Positions 1 to 8,727 of a DNA stretch of 64,000 nt are shown here, one piece after another (within the stretch, counting starts at the first letter, position 1; each line of letters starts with the position of its first letter). The position numbers and the translations under genes are program-made. The notes under the pieces are model-generated. The model saw only the letters and a program-made list of their open reading frames with translations, was not told the origin of the DNA and made no database searches. The stretch comes from Devosia yakushimensis (lineage in GTDB: Bacteria > Pseudomonadota > Alphaproteobacteria > Rhizobiales > Devosiaceae): positions 1,426,001 through 1,490,000 of the forward strand of contig NZ_BSNG01000001.1 of assembly GCF_030159855.1 (NCBI RefSeq). Reading direction: 5' to 3'.

Positions 1-13
1 CGGAGGAACGGGT

Positions 14-1753
14 ATGAATGTCGTCGTTTCCCCGGCCAGCCTGGGACCCACGCTGCTTGAGGTCGAAGACCTCACCATCCGGTTCGGCAAGACCGACCCG
101 GTCAAGCATTTGAGCTTCAGCATCGAGCGGGGCGAAACGCTGGCCGTGGTCGGCGAGTCCGGTTCAGGCAAGTCGCTGAGCGCGCTGGCGCTGATGCGGC
201 TGCTGCCGCGCAATGCGCGCATTCCCAATGGCAGTATCCGCTTTGAGGGCAAGGACCTGCTGGGGTTGAGCGAGCGGGATATTCGCGCGGTGCGCGGGCG
301 CGATATCGCCATGATCTTCCAGGAGCCGATGACCTCGCTCAATCCGGTTGCTACCATCGGCAACCAGATCATCGAAGTGCTGCGCCTGCACGAAAAACTC
401 TCTCGCCGTCAGGCGCGCCTGCGGGCCGTGGAATTGCTGGAACTGGTGCGTATTCCCGATCCGGCAAAACGGGTCGATGATTATCCGCATCAGCTTTCGG
501 GGGGCCAGCGGCAGCGCGTCATGATCGCCATGGCCGTGGCCTGCAAGCCCAAGCTGCTGATTGCCGACGAGCCGACAACGGCGCTCGACGCCACCATTCA
601 GGCGCAGATTCTTGAACTGCTCGACGAGTTGCGCCGCAAGCTTTCCATGGGCCTCTTGCTGATCACCCATGATCTAGGCCTCGTGTCGCGCTGGAGCGAC
701 CGGGTGGTGGTGATGTATCACGGCGACAAGCTTGAGGAGCTGTCCACCGGCAATCTCTTTGCGCCCGACCGGCACCCCTATACCAAGGGGCTGACCCAGG
801 CTTCGATCCGTCTGGAGGAAGAGGTGCATTACACGGCCCGCACGCTGGCCGAAGTGAAGGTCGGCCGGAGCCCCGAGGGCAGCAATGTCTACGACGTCAA
901 GCCGCCGCAATTGCGGACGCTGCCGGCACCGGTAACCGATGGCGAACCCTTGCTGGTGGTCAAGGACCTCTCGGTTACCTATCAGGGCGGCTCGAAGGCC
1001 GACAAGGCGCTGGACGGGGCTTCATTGACCCTGGCCAAGGGCGAGACGCTGGGCATTGTCGGGGAATCGGGCAGCGGCAAGTCCACGCTTTCGAAGGCAA
1101 TCATGCGGCTGGTCGATGCCCAGCAGGGTAGTATCGTCTTTCAGGGACAGGATATCAGCAGGCTCGCGCCGCAGCAGTTGCAACCGGTACGCCGGGACCT
1201 GCAGATGATCTTCCAGGACCCGTTCGGCTCGCTCAATCCGCGCAAGACCATTCGCGATATCCTTGAGGCGCCGCTTATCGTCCATGGCGTCGCCAATGCC
1301 GCCGAGCGCCGGCAGCGGCTGCTCGAAACCTTCGAGCATGTGCGGCTGCCCAGTTCGGTAGCCGATCGCTATCCGCACGAATTTTCCGGCGGTCAGCGGC
1401 AGCGCATCGGTATTGCCCGGGCGCTGATCCTGCGGCCGTCGCTGGTGATCTGCGATGAGCCGGTATCGGCGCTCGATGTCTCGATCCAGGCGCAGATTTT
1501 GAACCTGCTGGTCGATCTCAAGACCAGTCTGGGGCTGTCCTATCTGTTTATTTCCCACGACCTGGCTGTCGTGCAGTATATTTCGGACCGGGTGATCGTG
1601 ATGAAGGATGCCCGCATCGTCGAGGAAAGCGACCACAAGACCATCTGGCGCTCGCCCCGCACCGACTATACCCGCGCGCTGATCGCGGCGGCCAGTGACA
1701 AGGGCGGCCGCGTGCTTGCGCCCCGCCCAGAACTTGAGTTGGCCGCCACCTAG
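14..1753 (+). CDS. Peptide-type ABC transporter, fused double ATPase subunit
   Basis: This 579-residue protein carries two complete ABC ATPase domains in one chain, as in the GsiA/YejF/DdpDF fusions that power dipeptide or oligopeptide importers. Domain 1 has Walker A GESGSGKS at residues 47-54 and an LSGGQRQR signature; domain 2 repeats GESGSGKS near residue 350 and has FSGGQRQR. Each is followed by a Walker B with DEP and a switch His. A GGAGG ribosome site lies about 7 bases before the ATG. The permease genes are presumably just left of the window. The solute-binding protein at 5743 and the monooxygenases nearby suggest that it energises uptake of their substrate. The transported compound is unknown. 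Confidence 0.93.
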   Translation: MNVVVSPASLGPTLLEVEDLTIRFGKTDPVKHLSFSIERGETLAVVGESGSGKSLSALALMRLLPRNARIPNGSIRFEGKDLLGLSERDIRAVRGRDIAMIFQEPMTSLNPVATIGNQIIEVLRLHEKLSRRQARLRAVELLELVRIPDPAKRVDDYPHQLSGGQRQRVMIAMAVACKPKLLIADEPTTALDATIQAQILELLDELRRKLSMGLLLITHDLGLVSRWSDRVVVMYHGDKLEELSTGNLFAPDRHPYTKGLTQASIRLEEEVHYTARTLAEVKVGRSPEGSNVYDVKPPQLRTLPAPVTDGEPLLVVKDLSVTYQGGSKADKALDGASLTLAKGETLGIVGESGSGKSTLSKAIMRLVDAQQGSIVFQGQDISRLAPQQLQPVRRDLQMIFQDPFGSLNPRKTIRDILEAPLIVHGVANAAERRQRLLETFEHVRLPSSVADRYPHEFSGGQRQRIGIARALILRPSLVICDEPVSALDVSIQAQILNLLVDLKTSLGLSYLFISHDLAVVQYISDRVIVMKDARIVEESDHKTIWRSPRTDYTRALIAAASDKGGRVLAPRPELELAAT

Positions 1754-1797
1754 GGGGCTGCTCTTTGCATCACAACGACCCATAACGGAGAAACAAT

Positions 1798-2859
1798 ATG
1801 GTCGATTACCGCTATCTGGGGCGCAGCGCGCTCAAGGTATCCCCGATTACCCTCGGCACCATGATGTTCGGTGGCCCGACGCCCGACGACGAGGCATTCC
1901 GTATCATCGACAAGGCGCGCGAGCAGGGCATCAATTTCATCGACACTGCTGACGTCTATAATGACGGCAAGTCCGAGGAAGTGGTGGGGCAGGGCATCAA
2001 GGCCCATCGCGACCACTGGGTGGTGGCCACCAAATTCGTCAATTCACGCGACAAGGGCCCCAATAAGGGCGGCTATTCGCGCAAATGGGTGAACGAGACC
2101 GTTGACGCCAGCCTGCGCCGCCTGGGCACGGACTATATCGATATCCTCTATTTCCACCGCGCGGTGTTCGACGCCTCGTTGGAAGAACCGGTGCGGGCCA
2201 TTGCCGACCTGATCAAGGCGGGCAAACTGCGCTATTTCGGCGTTTCCAATTTCCGGGGCTGGCGTATTGCCGAAGTGGCGCATCTGGCCGACCAACTGGG
2301 GATCGACCGCCCGATTGCCAGCCAGCCGCTCTACAATATCGTCAACCGCACGGCCGAGGCCGAGCAGCTTCCCGCTGCCGTCGCCAATGGGCTGGGCAAT
2401 GTTTCCTATAGTCCGCTGGCGCGTGGCGTGCTGACCGGCAAGTATAATCCAGGCGAAGAGCCGGCGGCCGATACCCGCGCAGGCCGCGGCGACAAGCGCA
2501 TCCATGACGTGGAGTTTCGCGCGGAGTCGCTTGCTATCGCTAAGGAAATTGCGGCGCATGCCGAAGCCAAAGGCGTTGCCGCTGCTGATTTTGCGCTGGC
2601 CTGGGTGCTCAATAACCAGCTCATCACTTCCGCCATTACCGGCCCGCGCACGGAAGCGCATTGGGATGGGTATGTCCGCGCGCTCGATGTGAAGCTCGAT
2701 GCCGACGACGAGGCGCTGGTGGATCGTCTGGTCGCAACAGGGCATCCCTCGACGCCGGGCTTTACCGATCCGGGGCATCCTGTTGAAGGGCGCGTGGCGC
2801 GCTCGGCGGCTGGTACGGCGCAGGTTATTCCACTGAACCGTACGCAGCGCGTAGCGTAG
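1798..2859 (+). CDS. Aldo/keto reductase
   Basis: A 353-residue NAD(P)H-dependent aldo/keto reductase of the (beta/alpha)8-barrel superfamily. Visible family features are the N-terminal GRSALKVSPITLGTM, the DTADVYNDGKSEE segment with the catalytic Asp and Tyr, the Lys of VVATKF and the His of YFHR, and the cofactor-binding LAWVLNNQLITSAITGPRT near the C terminus. It follows the ABC ATPase by 44 bases with a GGAG ribosome site, so it is probably in the same transcript. It may reduce an aldehyde or ketone made from the imported compound. That role is inferred from position only. Confidence 0.9.
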   Translation: MVDYRYLGRSALKVSPITLGTMMFGGPTPDDEAFRIIDKAREQGINFIDTADVYNDGKSEEVVGQGIKAHRDHWVVATKFVNSRDKGPNKGGYSRKWVNETVDASLRRLGTDYIDILYFHRAVFDASLEEPVRAIADLIKAGKLRYFGVSNFRGWRIAEVAHLADQLGIDRPIASQPLYNIVNRTAEAEQLPAAVANGLGNVSYSPLARGVLTGKYNPGEEPAADTRAGRGDKRIHDVEFRAESLAIAKEIAAHAEAKGVAAADFALAWVLNNQLITSAITGPRTEAHWDGYVRALDVKLDADDEALVDRLVATGHPSTPGFTDPGHPVEGRVARSAAGTAQVIPLNRTQRVA

Positions 2860-2880
2860 CGATTGGTGGAGTTATGAAAA

Positions 2881-2912
2881 CGGCCCGCAGAGAAATCTGC
2901 GGGCCGCTTTTG
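2881..2912 (+). terminator. Rho-independent terminator after the aldo/keto reductase
   Basis: A perfect 11-bp stem (2881-2891 with 2896-2906) closed by a GAAA loop is followed by TTTTG. It ends the ABC ATPase-reductase transcript. Confidence 0.9.
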
Positions 2913-2969
2913 TTTCGGAGTGGCGGGCTCAGTTCTCCACCCCCGCTGCTCAAATCCCTCCCACACCCC

Positions 2970-3072
2970 GGGTCATTCCGGCGCAGGCCGGAATCCATGT
3001 CCGTGGCGTTCCGCACACATCCAGCGCGGGGATGGTCTTCAGCATGGATTCCGGCCTGCGCCGGAATGACCC
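2970..3072. repeat. Interspersed palindromic repeat, copy A
   Basis: Two 30-bp arms, 2970-2999 and 3043-3072, are perfect reverse complements around a 43-base loop. Each arm contains the smaller palindrome TTCCGGCGCAGGCCGGAA. Related copies lie at 13246-13346 and 21011-21110, and all share a TTCAGCATGGATTCCGG segment. It is intergenic, like REP/BIME elements. Confidence 0.88.
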
Positions 3073-3126
3073 GGTGGGTGATTTCAACATTTAGTTGGCC
3101 CGATCCCTGAGGGGGGTGCAGTTGCC

Positions 3127-4080
3127 TTACTCGGCAGCTTCTGCCTTGGCATCCCTCAGACCGAGCAGGAGGCGGGCGTTGCCGCCGGCGACCAGACGCT
3201 GGTCGGCATCGGAGAGACCAGCTTCGGTCAGGTTTGCGGCGAGGGATTGGGCTTGGAGCGCTGGCAGGATGGGCCAGTCGGTGCCAGCCAGAACGCGGTC
3301 GGCGCCGAAGAAACCGACCAGGGTGCGCACGATGGCGGGGTCATCGCCCATCGTGTCGAAATAGATATTGGGGCGGGGCTGATGTTTGCGTTCGGCGCGG
3401 CCGTAAAGGCCGCCGCGGGCGGCTTGCACGATGCCGCCAAGGCCGAGGGTTGCGAAAATCAGGTGCAGGTCGGGGAGTTCCTGCAGGATGGGCGACTGGA
3501 TGATGGAGAGGAAGGCCACGCCATTCATCAGGCCACGGCCCAGCGAATTGCCCAGCATACCCGCGCCGGCGATCAGCACGTCGGAATTGGGGTGGGCCAC
3601 CGGGTGGACGAAGACGGGGACGCGGTGCCGGGCTGCGACTTCGAGCGTTGGGCGGGCGGATGGGTCGGCGAGGAATTTGCCGTTGCGGGAGGAGTCGATG
3701 ACGAGGCCCGATAGTCCCAGATTGACAATAGCCCGTTCGGCCTCGCGCGCACTTTCGTCACCGGCAAAGACGTCGGTTACGGCGAAGGCGGCGAGGCTTG
3801 GTTGGTTGGCAGCGAGTTCGGCCAGCCATTCATTGGCTTCCCGTATAGCGGCGAAGTCGACGGCGCCTTCGGCGCCGAACAGGCTTTCAATGGTTGAGGT
3901 CACCACAGCCAGAGAGACGCCGGCCGCCGCGAACTCTTCCACCAGGGCGGCTGGGGTCGTGATCTTGCGATAGATCTCGGGCGAGAAGGCGCCAGCGGGC
4001 TTGGCGTATTTGCCGCCCGGGCCCCATGCTGGTGGCCAGAGGTGAGTGTGGATGTCGACGATATCGAGAGGCGTGCTCAT
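3127..4080 (-). CDS. Amidohydrolase family metal-dependent hydrolase
   Basis: A 317-residue amidohydrolase-2 type TIM-barrel protein related to the ACMSD/2-pyrone-4,6-dicarboxylate hydrolase group. The metal motif DIHTHL is at residues 9-14, a conserved His falls in FVHPVAHPN, and the C-terminal metal Asp is in AGTDWP. Its start overlaps the stop of the upstream flavin monooxygenase gene (ATG at 4080, upstream gene ends at 4077), so the two are translationally coupled. It probably hydrolyses or decarboxylates an intermediate of the monooxygenase pathway. The substrate cannot be read from sequence. Confidence 0.88.
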   Translation of the reverse strand: MSTPLDIVDIHTHLWPPAWGPGGKYAKPAGAFSPEIYRKITTPAALVEEFAAAGVSLAVVTSTIESLFGAEGAVDFAAIREANEWLAELAANQPSLAAFAVTDVFAGDESAREAERAIVNLGLSGLVIDSSRNGKFLADPSARPTLEVAARHRVPVFVHPVAHPNSDVLIAGAGMLGNSLGRGLMNGVAFLSIIQSPILQELPDLHLIFATLGLGGIVQAARGGLYGRAERKHQPRPNIYFDTMGDDPAIVRTLVGFFGADRVLAGTDWPILPALQAQSLAANLTEAGLSDADQRLVAGGNARLLLGLRDAKAEAAE

Positions 4081-5177
4081 TCTGCGGCAACTTTCCTGGC
4101 TTGGCGTTCGGCAATGCCGACCTTGACCAGCGGCACGACATCGCGGCCATAGGTCACCGTGTCCTCGGTGGGGTAGAAACCGCGCACGAGGAAGTTGGAA
4201 ATGCCGGCGTCGTAATAATCGAGAATGGCTTCGGCGACCTGTTCGGGCGTGCCGACCAGAGCGGTGGAATTGCCACCGGCGCCGCTGGCTTCGGCCACTT
4301 CGGTCCAGAGGCGTTTATCGAGCACCTTGCCGCGCTTGGCGGCCTCGCGCAGGCGAACCGACCCCACATTGGATGGCAGTTTCTCGCCATTGCCCCCGGC
4401 CTGCCGCGCCACGCCCGCCTTGACCTTGGCGAGTATATCGGCGGCGTTGGACCAGGCCTGGTCCTCGGTTTCGGCGACGATGGTGCGGAAGGCGAGGGTG
4501 AAGCGGATATCGTCAGGCGAGCGGCCATTCTGGATGGCGGCGGCCCGCACCTTGGCAATGGTCTCGCGCGTGCCATCGAGCGGTTCGCCCCAGAGCGCGT
4601 AGATATCGGCATGCTTGCCGGCAACCGCGATTGCAGCGTCAGACGAGCCGCCAAAGGAGATCGGGATGCGCGGCTTCTGGAAGGGCTTTACCTGGCTGAA
4701 GGCGCCCTTGAATTTGTAGAATCGGCCTTCGTGATCGAAGGGCGCGTCGCTTTCCCAGACCTTTTTGAGCACCTCGATATATTCGTCGGTGCGGGCATAG
4801 CGGGTGTCGTGATCCTCGAAATCGCCGTCGCGGGCCTGATCGGCGTCGGAGCCGCCGGTGATGATATGCACCCAGACGCGGCCCTCGGAAAATTGGTCCA
4901 GACTGGCCAATTGCCGCGCGCCCAGCGTGGGCTGCATCAGGCCGGGGCGATGGGCCAGCAAGGCCCCGATCCGTTCGGTCTGGCTGAACACATAGGCGGC
5001 GATCTGGTTATTGTCGGGCCATTGCGCGAATTGGCCGATCAGCAGCCTGTCGATTCCGGCGGTTTCGGCGGCCTGCACATGGTTGCGAATATAGGTTTTG
5101 TCGATGACCGGGCCGGTGGTCGGCACGATGTCGGACCCCTCGCGGTTCGAGGTGTGGCCGATGAACTCGGACGCCAT
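4077..5177 (-). CDS. LLM-class flavin-dependent monooxygenase, SsuD-like
   Basis: This 366-residue bacterial luciferase-like monooxygenase resembles alkanesulfonate monooxygenase SsuD and dimethylsulfone monooxygenase SfnG. Family landmarks are LAHRPGLMQPTLGARQLASLD, then HIITGG, DHDTRYARTDEY and FGGSSDAAIAVAGKHAD followed by YALWGEP. Enzymes of this group use FMNH2 from a partner reductase and oxygen to cleave C-S or similar bonds. No flavin reductase gene is visible in the window. A GGAG ribosome site precedes the ATG, and the gene lies 21 bases downstream of a 50-residue membrane protein gene. The exact substrate is unknown; an organosulfur compound is the best guess. Confidence 0.9.
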   Translation of the reverse strand: MASEFIGHTSNREGSDIVPTTGPVIDKTYIRNHVQAAETAGIDRLLIGQFAQWPDNNQIAAYVFSQTERIGALLAHRPGLMQPTLGARQLASLDQFSEGRVWVHIITGGSDADQARDGDFEDHDTRYARTDEYIEVLKKVWESDAPFDHEGRFYKFKGAFSQVKPFQKPRIPISFGGSSDAAIAVAGKHADIYALWGEPLDGTRETIAKVRAAAIQNGRSPDDIRFTLAFRTIVAETEDQAWSNAADILAKVKAGVARQAGGNGEKLPSNVGSVRLREAAKRGKVLDKRLWTEVAEASGAGGNSTALVGTPEQVAEAILDYYDAGISNFLVRGFYPTEDTVTYGRDVVPLVKVGIAERQARKVAAE

Positions 5178-5198
5178 GGGAAACTCCGTGAGAGCAGG

Positions 5199-5351
5199 TT
5201 AGCCGCTGATGAAACCGAAGGTCACGGCCAGGGCGAAGAGGAAGGCGAGGCTCATGCCGGCCAGCAATACGGCTTCGTTGAAACGCCGGCGTGCCGCAAC
5301 GCGCGGGCGGGCCGGCAGGTCGCGCAAGCTGCTGTTTTGATCTGTGGTCAT
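5199..5351 (-). CDS. Small single-span membrane protein upstream of the SsuD-like gene
   Basis: A 50-codon ORF starting with ATG at 5351 and ending with TAA at 5199. The N-terminal half is polar and Arg-rich (RPRVAARRRF). One hydrophobic helix follows, from about residue 28 (AVLLAGMSLAFLFALAVTF), ending in GFISG. The positive N-terminal side predicts an N-in orientation. It is first in the minus-strand cluster, 21 bases before the monooxygenase. I do not recognise a family. It may be a membrane tether or transporter accessory protein. Its support is position and a clean helix, since the ribosome site is weak. Confidence 0.62.
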   Translation of the reverse strand: MTTDQNSSLRDLPARPRVAARRRFNEAVLLAGMSLAFLFALAVTFGFISG

Positions 5352-5742
5352 TGGAAGCCCCATCATTGCGCCTTAAGTCTATGCAATTGATAGAGATTGT
5401 CGATTGCGTTTTGCCGGCCAATCCTGCAGCGGCATTTTATGTGTGCCGCTTCCGGCAGAAATTCTTTCGGGCAGGGCGCCCTTGCCTGGCTTGGTCGGCG
5501 GCAAGCCTTATTTCCAGGCACGATTTTGCTGCCGAAGCCTCAATCGGTGACGCTCCCGCGATATTATTCTCCGCTTGGGGTAAGGAGCGCCCCGCCTTTT
5601 CTCCGTGGGCCCGGTGCTCAGCAATCTAGTATCTCGATTAAATCACTAGAGTTTATATCATTTGTGCCGCTTCCCGGTGTGGGGGCCGAGATCATGGTTG
5701 GCTTTCACGCTGGCCGAGACCGCAACAACGGGGAATTTTCGA
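5352..5742. other. Divergent control region of the sulfur-type cluster
   Basis: This 391-base gap separates the minus-strand operon from the solute-binding protein gene. It holds an inverted repeat TCTAGT-N14-ACTAGA (5625-5630, 5645-5650), a CAATTG-centred near-palindrome around 5380-5394, and a direct repeat TGTGCCGCTTCC at 5442 and 5663. I see no credible gene in it. Confidence 0.45.
5625..5650. promoter_or_regulatory. Inverted repeat, candidate operator
   Basis: TCTAGT and ACTAGA are perfect reverse complements separated by 14 bases, about 95 bases upstream of the solute-binding protein start. The size suits a dimeric regulator such as LysR or GntR type. No regulator gene is adjacent. Confidence 0.4.
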
Positions 5743-7359
5743 ATGTCGATCCGCAATCCTGGCGTGCTGACGACCACTCGCCGCGCCTTCCTGCTGTCCA
5801 CCGCTGCCATTGCCGCGCTTGCGGCGGTGCCCGGCCTGTCCTGGGCCCAGGGAGAGCCGGTCAAGGGAGGCAGTGTCACCATCAATATCGGTACCGAACC
5901 GCCGGTGCTGGTGCTGATCGCCCATAGTGCGGGGGCGGCCTACTACATCAGTGGCAAGACCAATGAGAGCCTTTTGACCTATGACGCCGATTTCAATCCG
6001 CAGCCGCTATTGGCTACGGAATGGACCGTCGCGGAGGATGGCCTGCGCTATTGGTTCAAGCTGCGCGAGGGCGTGAAATGGCATGATGGCGAGGATTTCA
6101 GCGCCGAAGACGTTGCCTTCTCCATCCTGGCGCTCAAGGAACATCATCCGCGCGGCCGCGCCACGTTCGCTTCGGTCGAAGAAGCCAATGTGCTCAGCCC
6201 GAACGAAGTCGAACTCATTCTCTCCAAGCCCGCGCCTTATCTGCTGAGCGCTTTTGCCAGCTTTGAAGCGCCCATCGTGCCCAAGCATCTCTATGAAGGC
6301 ACCAACGTCCCTGAAAACCCGCACAATACCGCCCCCATCGGCACGGGGCCATACAAGTTCCAGGAATGGGTGCGCGGCAGCCATGCGCTCTTCGTGCGTA
6401 ACGAGAATTATTGGGGTTCACCCAAGCCTTATCTCGATCAGCTCATTTTCCGCTTCATCACCGATCCGGCAGCGGCCGTGGCCGCCATCGAAACCGGGGA
6501 AGTGCAGGTTTCGACGGCCAATATTCCGCTGACCGATGTGGAGCGCCTCAAGGCCAATCCCAATCTGGTGGTGGACACCAATCCGGCGCCCTATTCGCCC
6601 AGCATTGCGCGGGCCGAGTTCAACCTCGAAAACAAGTATCTGGCCGACATCAAGGTGCGTCACGCCATCGCCCATGCGGTGGACAAAGACTTCATCGTCA
6701 ACACTATCTATCTGGGCTACGCGACCCGTCTCGATGGTCCAGTCAGCCCCGACCTGGCAAAGTTCTACACGCCCGACCTGCCGAAATATGAATTCGATCC
6801 GGCCAAGGCGGAGGCCTTGCTGGACGAGGCCGGCTATCCGCGGGGCGCCGATGGGTATCGCTTCAAGCTCTTCATCGATCCGACCCAGCCTTCCGGCCCG
6901 CCCAAGCAGACTGCCGAATATTTTGCCCAGGCGCTCGCCAAGGTCGGCATTCAGGTGGAATTGCGGACGCAGGACTTTGCCACCTTCGTCAAGCGCATCT
7001 TCACGGATCGCGATTTCGATATCGCCATCGAGGGCATGAGCAATCTCTACGACCCCACGGTGGGCATTCAGCGCCTCTACTGGTCCAAGAACTTCAAGCC
7101 CGGCGTGCCCTTCACCAATGGTTCGAAATACGAGAACCCCGAAGTGGACCGCCTGCTCGAAACGGCGGCGGTCGAGGTCGATCCGCAAAAGCGGCTGGAG
7201 CTGTTCAACCAGTTCCAGAAACTGGTGGTGGAGGATCTGCCGACCCTCGATATCGTCACGCCGGCCGTGCTCACCATCTACGACAAGCGCGTCAAGAACC
7301 TGAAGCTTGGCGTCGAGCATTTGTGGAGCAATGGCGCCGACATCTACCTCGAGCAATAG
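5743..7359 (+). CDS. Peptide-type ABC transporter solute-binding protein, Tat-exported
   Basis: A periplasmic family-5 (DppA/OppA-like) solute-binding protein of 538 residues from the ATG at 5743. That start is preferred because GGGGA precedes it and it gives a Tat signal: TTRRAFLLSTAAIAALAAVPG, cleaved after about SWAQG. Landmarks are LLATEWTVAEDGLRYWFKLREGVKWHDGE and TGPYKFQEW. It should deliver the ligand to the importer powered by the fused ATPase at 14-1753. A longer frame opens at 5662 but adds 27 residues unlike any signal peptide. The ligand could be a peptide, an opine, a sulfonate ester or another small solute. Confidence 0.92.
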   Translation: MSIRNPGVLTTTRRAFLLSTAAIAALAAVPGLSWAQGEPVKGGSVTINIGTEPPVLVLIAHSAGAAYYISGKTNESLLTYDADFNPQPLLATEWTVAEDGLRYWFKLREGVKWHDGEDFSAEDVAFSILALKEHHPRGRATFASVEEANVLSPNEVELILSKPAPYLLSAFASFEAPIVPKHLYEGTNVPENPHNTAPIGTGPYKFQEWVRGSHALFVRNENYWGSPKPYLDQLIFRFITDPAAAVAAIETGEVQVSTANIPLTDVERLKANPNLVVDTNPAPYSPSIARAEFNLENKYLADIKVRHAIAHAVDKDFIVNTIYLGYATRLDGPVSPDLAKFYTPDLPKYEFDPAKAEALLDEAGYPRGADGYRFKLFIDPTQPSGPPKQTAEYFAQALAKVGIQVELRTQDFATFVKRIFTDRDFDIAIEGMSNLYDPTVGIQRLYWSKNFKPGVPFTNGSKYENPEVDRLLETAAVEVDPQKRLELFNQFQKLVVEDLPTLDIVTPAVLTIYDKRVKNLKLGVEHLWSNGADIYLEQ

Positions 7360-7373
7360 GCCTGGAGCCTGCA

Positions 7374-7405
7374 GCGGCCGGATATGTCCGGCCGCTTTTT
7401 GTTTT
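7374..7405 (+). terminator. Rho-independent terminator
   Basis: A 9-bp GC stem (GCGGCCGGA with TCCGGCCGC, 7374-7395) is followed by a T-rich run. It lies 14 bases after the solute-binding protein stop and before the acyl-CoA dehydrogenase-like gene. Confidence 0.88.
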
Positions 7406-7427
7406 GATTTTCCCCTAAGGAGCCAGG

Positions 7428-8654
7428 ATGAGCGCCACCGCAACTAAAGTTCAGCCATCGCCGCCCAGCCGCGAGGACCTGCTGGCTCGCGTTCCGGCGC
7501 TCGTTGCCGAGATTGCCAAGGGCGCCGCCCAGCGCGATCAGGATCGGGAACTGCCTTTCGAAGCTTTCCGCCTGTTCCGCGAATCCGGGCTCAGTACGTT
7601 GCGCGTGCCGGTGTCGCTGGGCGGACCGGGTGGCTCGGTGGCCGACTATATCGAGCTGATCGCCACGATCGGCGCGGCCGATTCCAATGTGGCCCATGCC
7701 CTGCGCTCGCATTTCAACTATGTTGAAAACCTGGTGTTGAGCGGCCGGGGCGAGCGGGATGCTGGCGCCATCGAGCTGGTCCTGGCCGGTAAGCTCTTTG
7801 CCGGGGCACATACCGAGCAGGGGACGGCCAGGCCGGGGCAGGTGACCACCACCATCGTGCGGCAGGGCGAGAGCTGGCGGCTCAATGGCCGCAAATGGTA
7901 CGCGACCGGCACCGCCTTTGCCGATTTTGCCTCGTTCAGCGCGTTGGATGAAGAGGGGCAGACGGTGGGCGTGCTGCTGCCGGTCGATCGGCCGGGCATC
8001 CAAATTCTCGATGATTGGGATGGCATGGGTCAGCGGCTGACCGCCAGTGGCGGCGTCATTCTCGACAATGTCGAGGTGTTCGCCCACGAATTTACCCGGC
8101 GGAGCCTTGAAAACCTCGTTGGCCGGCATTGCTCGACCCTGCGGCAATTGCATCTGGCGGCCAGTGCCGGCGGCGCAGTGCGCAATGTGCTGGCCGATGG
8201 GCTCGATTATGTCCGCCGGCAGGCGCGCTCGGCCGCGCATAGTACGGCCGAAACAGCGCGGGAGGATCATTTCGTGCAGCAGGTCATTGGCGAGATCGCG
8301 GCCAATTCCCTGGCCATCGATGCTCTTCTGGCCGAGGGCGCTCGCGCGCTCGATCACACCGTTGCGGCCTTTGGCCGGGGCAATGAGGAGGAGATCGAGC
8401 AATCGCTGCTGGATAGCGCGGTGACCACGGCACGGGTGCAGATCGTGCTCGGCCAGCTCGGGCCACGCACCGCCGAGCGCATGTTCGAACTGGGTGGCGG
8501 CTCGGTTACCTCGCGCAAATACAATTTCGACCGGCATTGGCGCAATATCCGCACCGTGCTCAACCACAACCCGCTGCTGCATAAATCGCGCATCGTCGGC
8601 GATTACCTGCTCAACGGCACCACCACCCATCTCAAGGAAGGCAAGGTCTTTTAG
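7428..8654 (+). CDS. Acyl-CoA dehydrogenase-fold flavin monooxygenase, DszC/SfnB-like
   Basis: A 408-residue protein of the acyl-CoA dehydrogenase fold, in the branch of DszC (dibenzothiophene monooxygenase) and SfnB. Landmarks are the N-terminal helical domain (FRESGLSTLRVPVSLGGPGG), GADSNVAHALRSHF, LNGRKWYATGTAFAD in the beta domain and FELGGGSVTSRKYNFDRHWRN near the end. The branch lacks the catalytic Glu of true dehydrogenases and uses reduced flavin plus oxygen. The protein is 51 bases downstream of the solute-binding protein stop, across a terminator, with AGGAG before the ATG. Beside an SsuD-like enzyme this supports desulfurization or a related oxidative cleavage. That function is inferred. 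Confidence 0.85.
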   Translation: MSATATKVQPSPPSREDLLARVPALVAEIAKGAAQRDQDRELPFEAFRLFRESGLSTLRVPVSLGGPGGSVADYIELIATIGAADSNVAHALRSHFNYVENLVLSGRGERDAGAIELVLAGKLFAGAHTEQGTARPGQVTTTIVRQGESWRLNGRKWYATGTAFADFASFSALDEEGQTVGVLLPVDRPGIQILDDWDGMGQRLTASGGVILDNVEVFAHEFTRRSLENLVGRHCSTLRQLHLAASAGGAVRNVLADGLDYVRRQARSAAHSTAETAREDHFVQQVIGEIAANSLAIDALLAEGARALDHTVAAFGRGNEEEIEQSLLDSAVTTARVQIVLGQLGPRTAERMFELGGGSVTSRKYNFDRHWRNIRTVLNHNPLLHKSRIVGDYLLNGTTTHLKEGKVF

Positions 8655-8727
8655 GTCAAGGCCGGTTCATCCAGTTTGACGCCGAGCTCCCGCATTGCCA
8701 AACTTGGCCTTCCAAGAGGGGCAAAAC

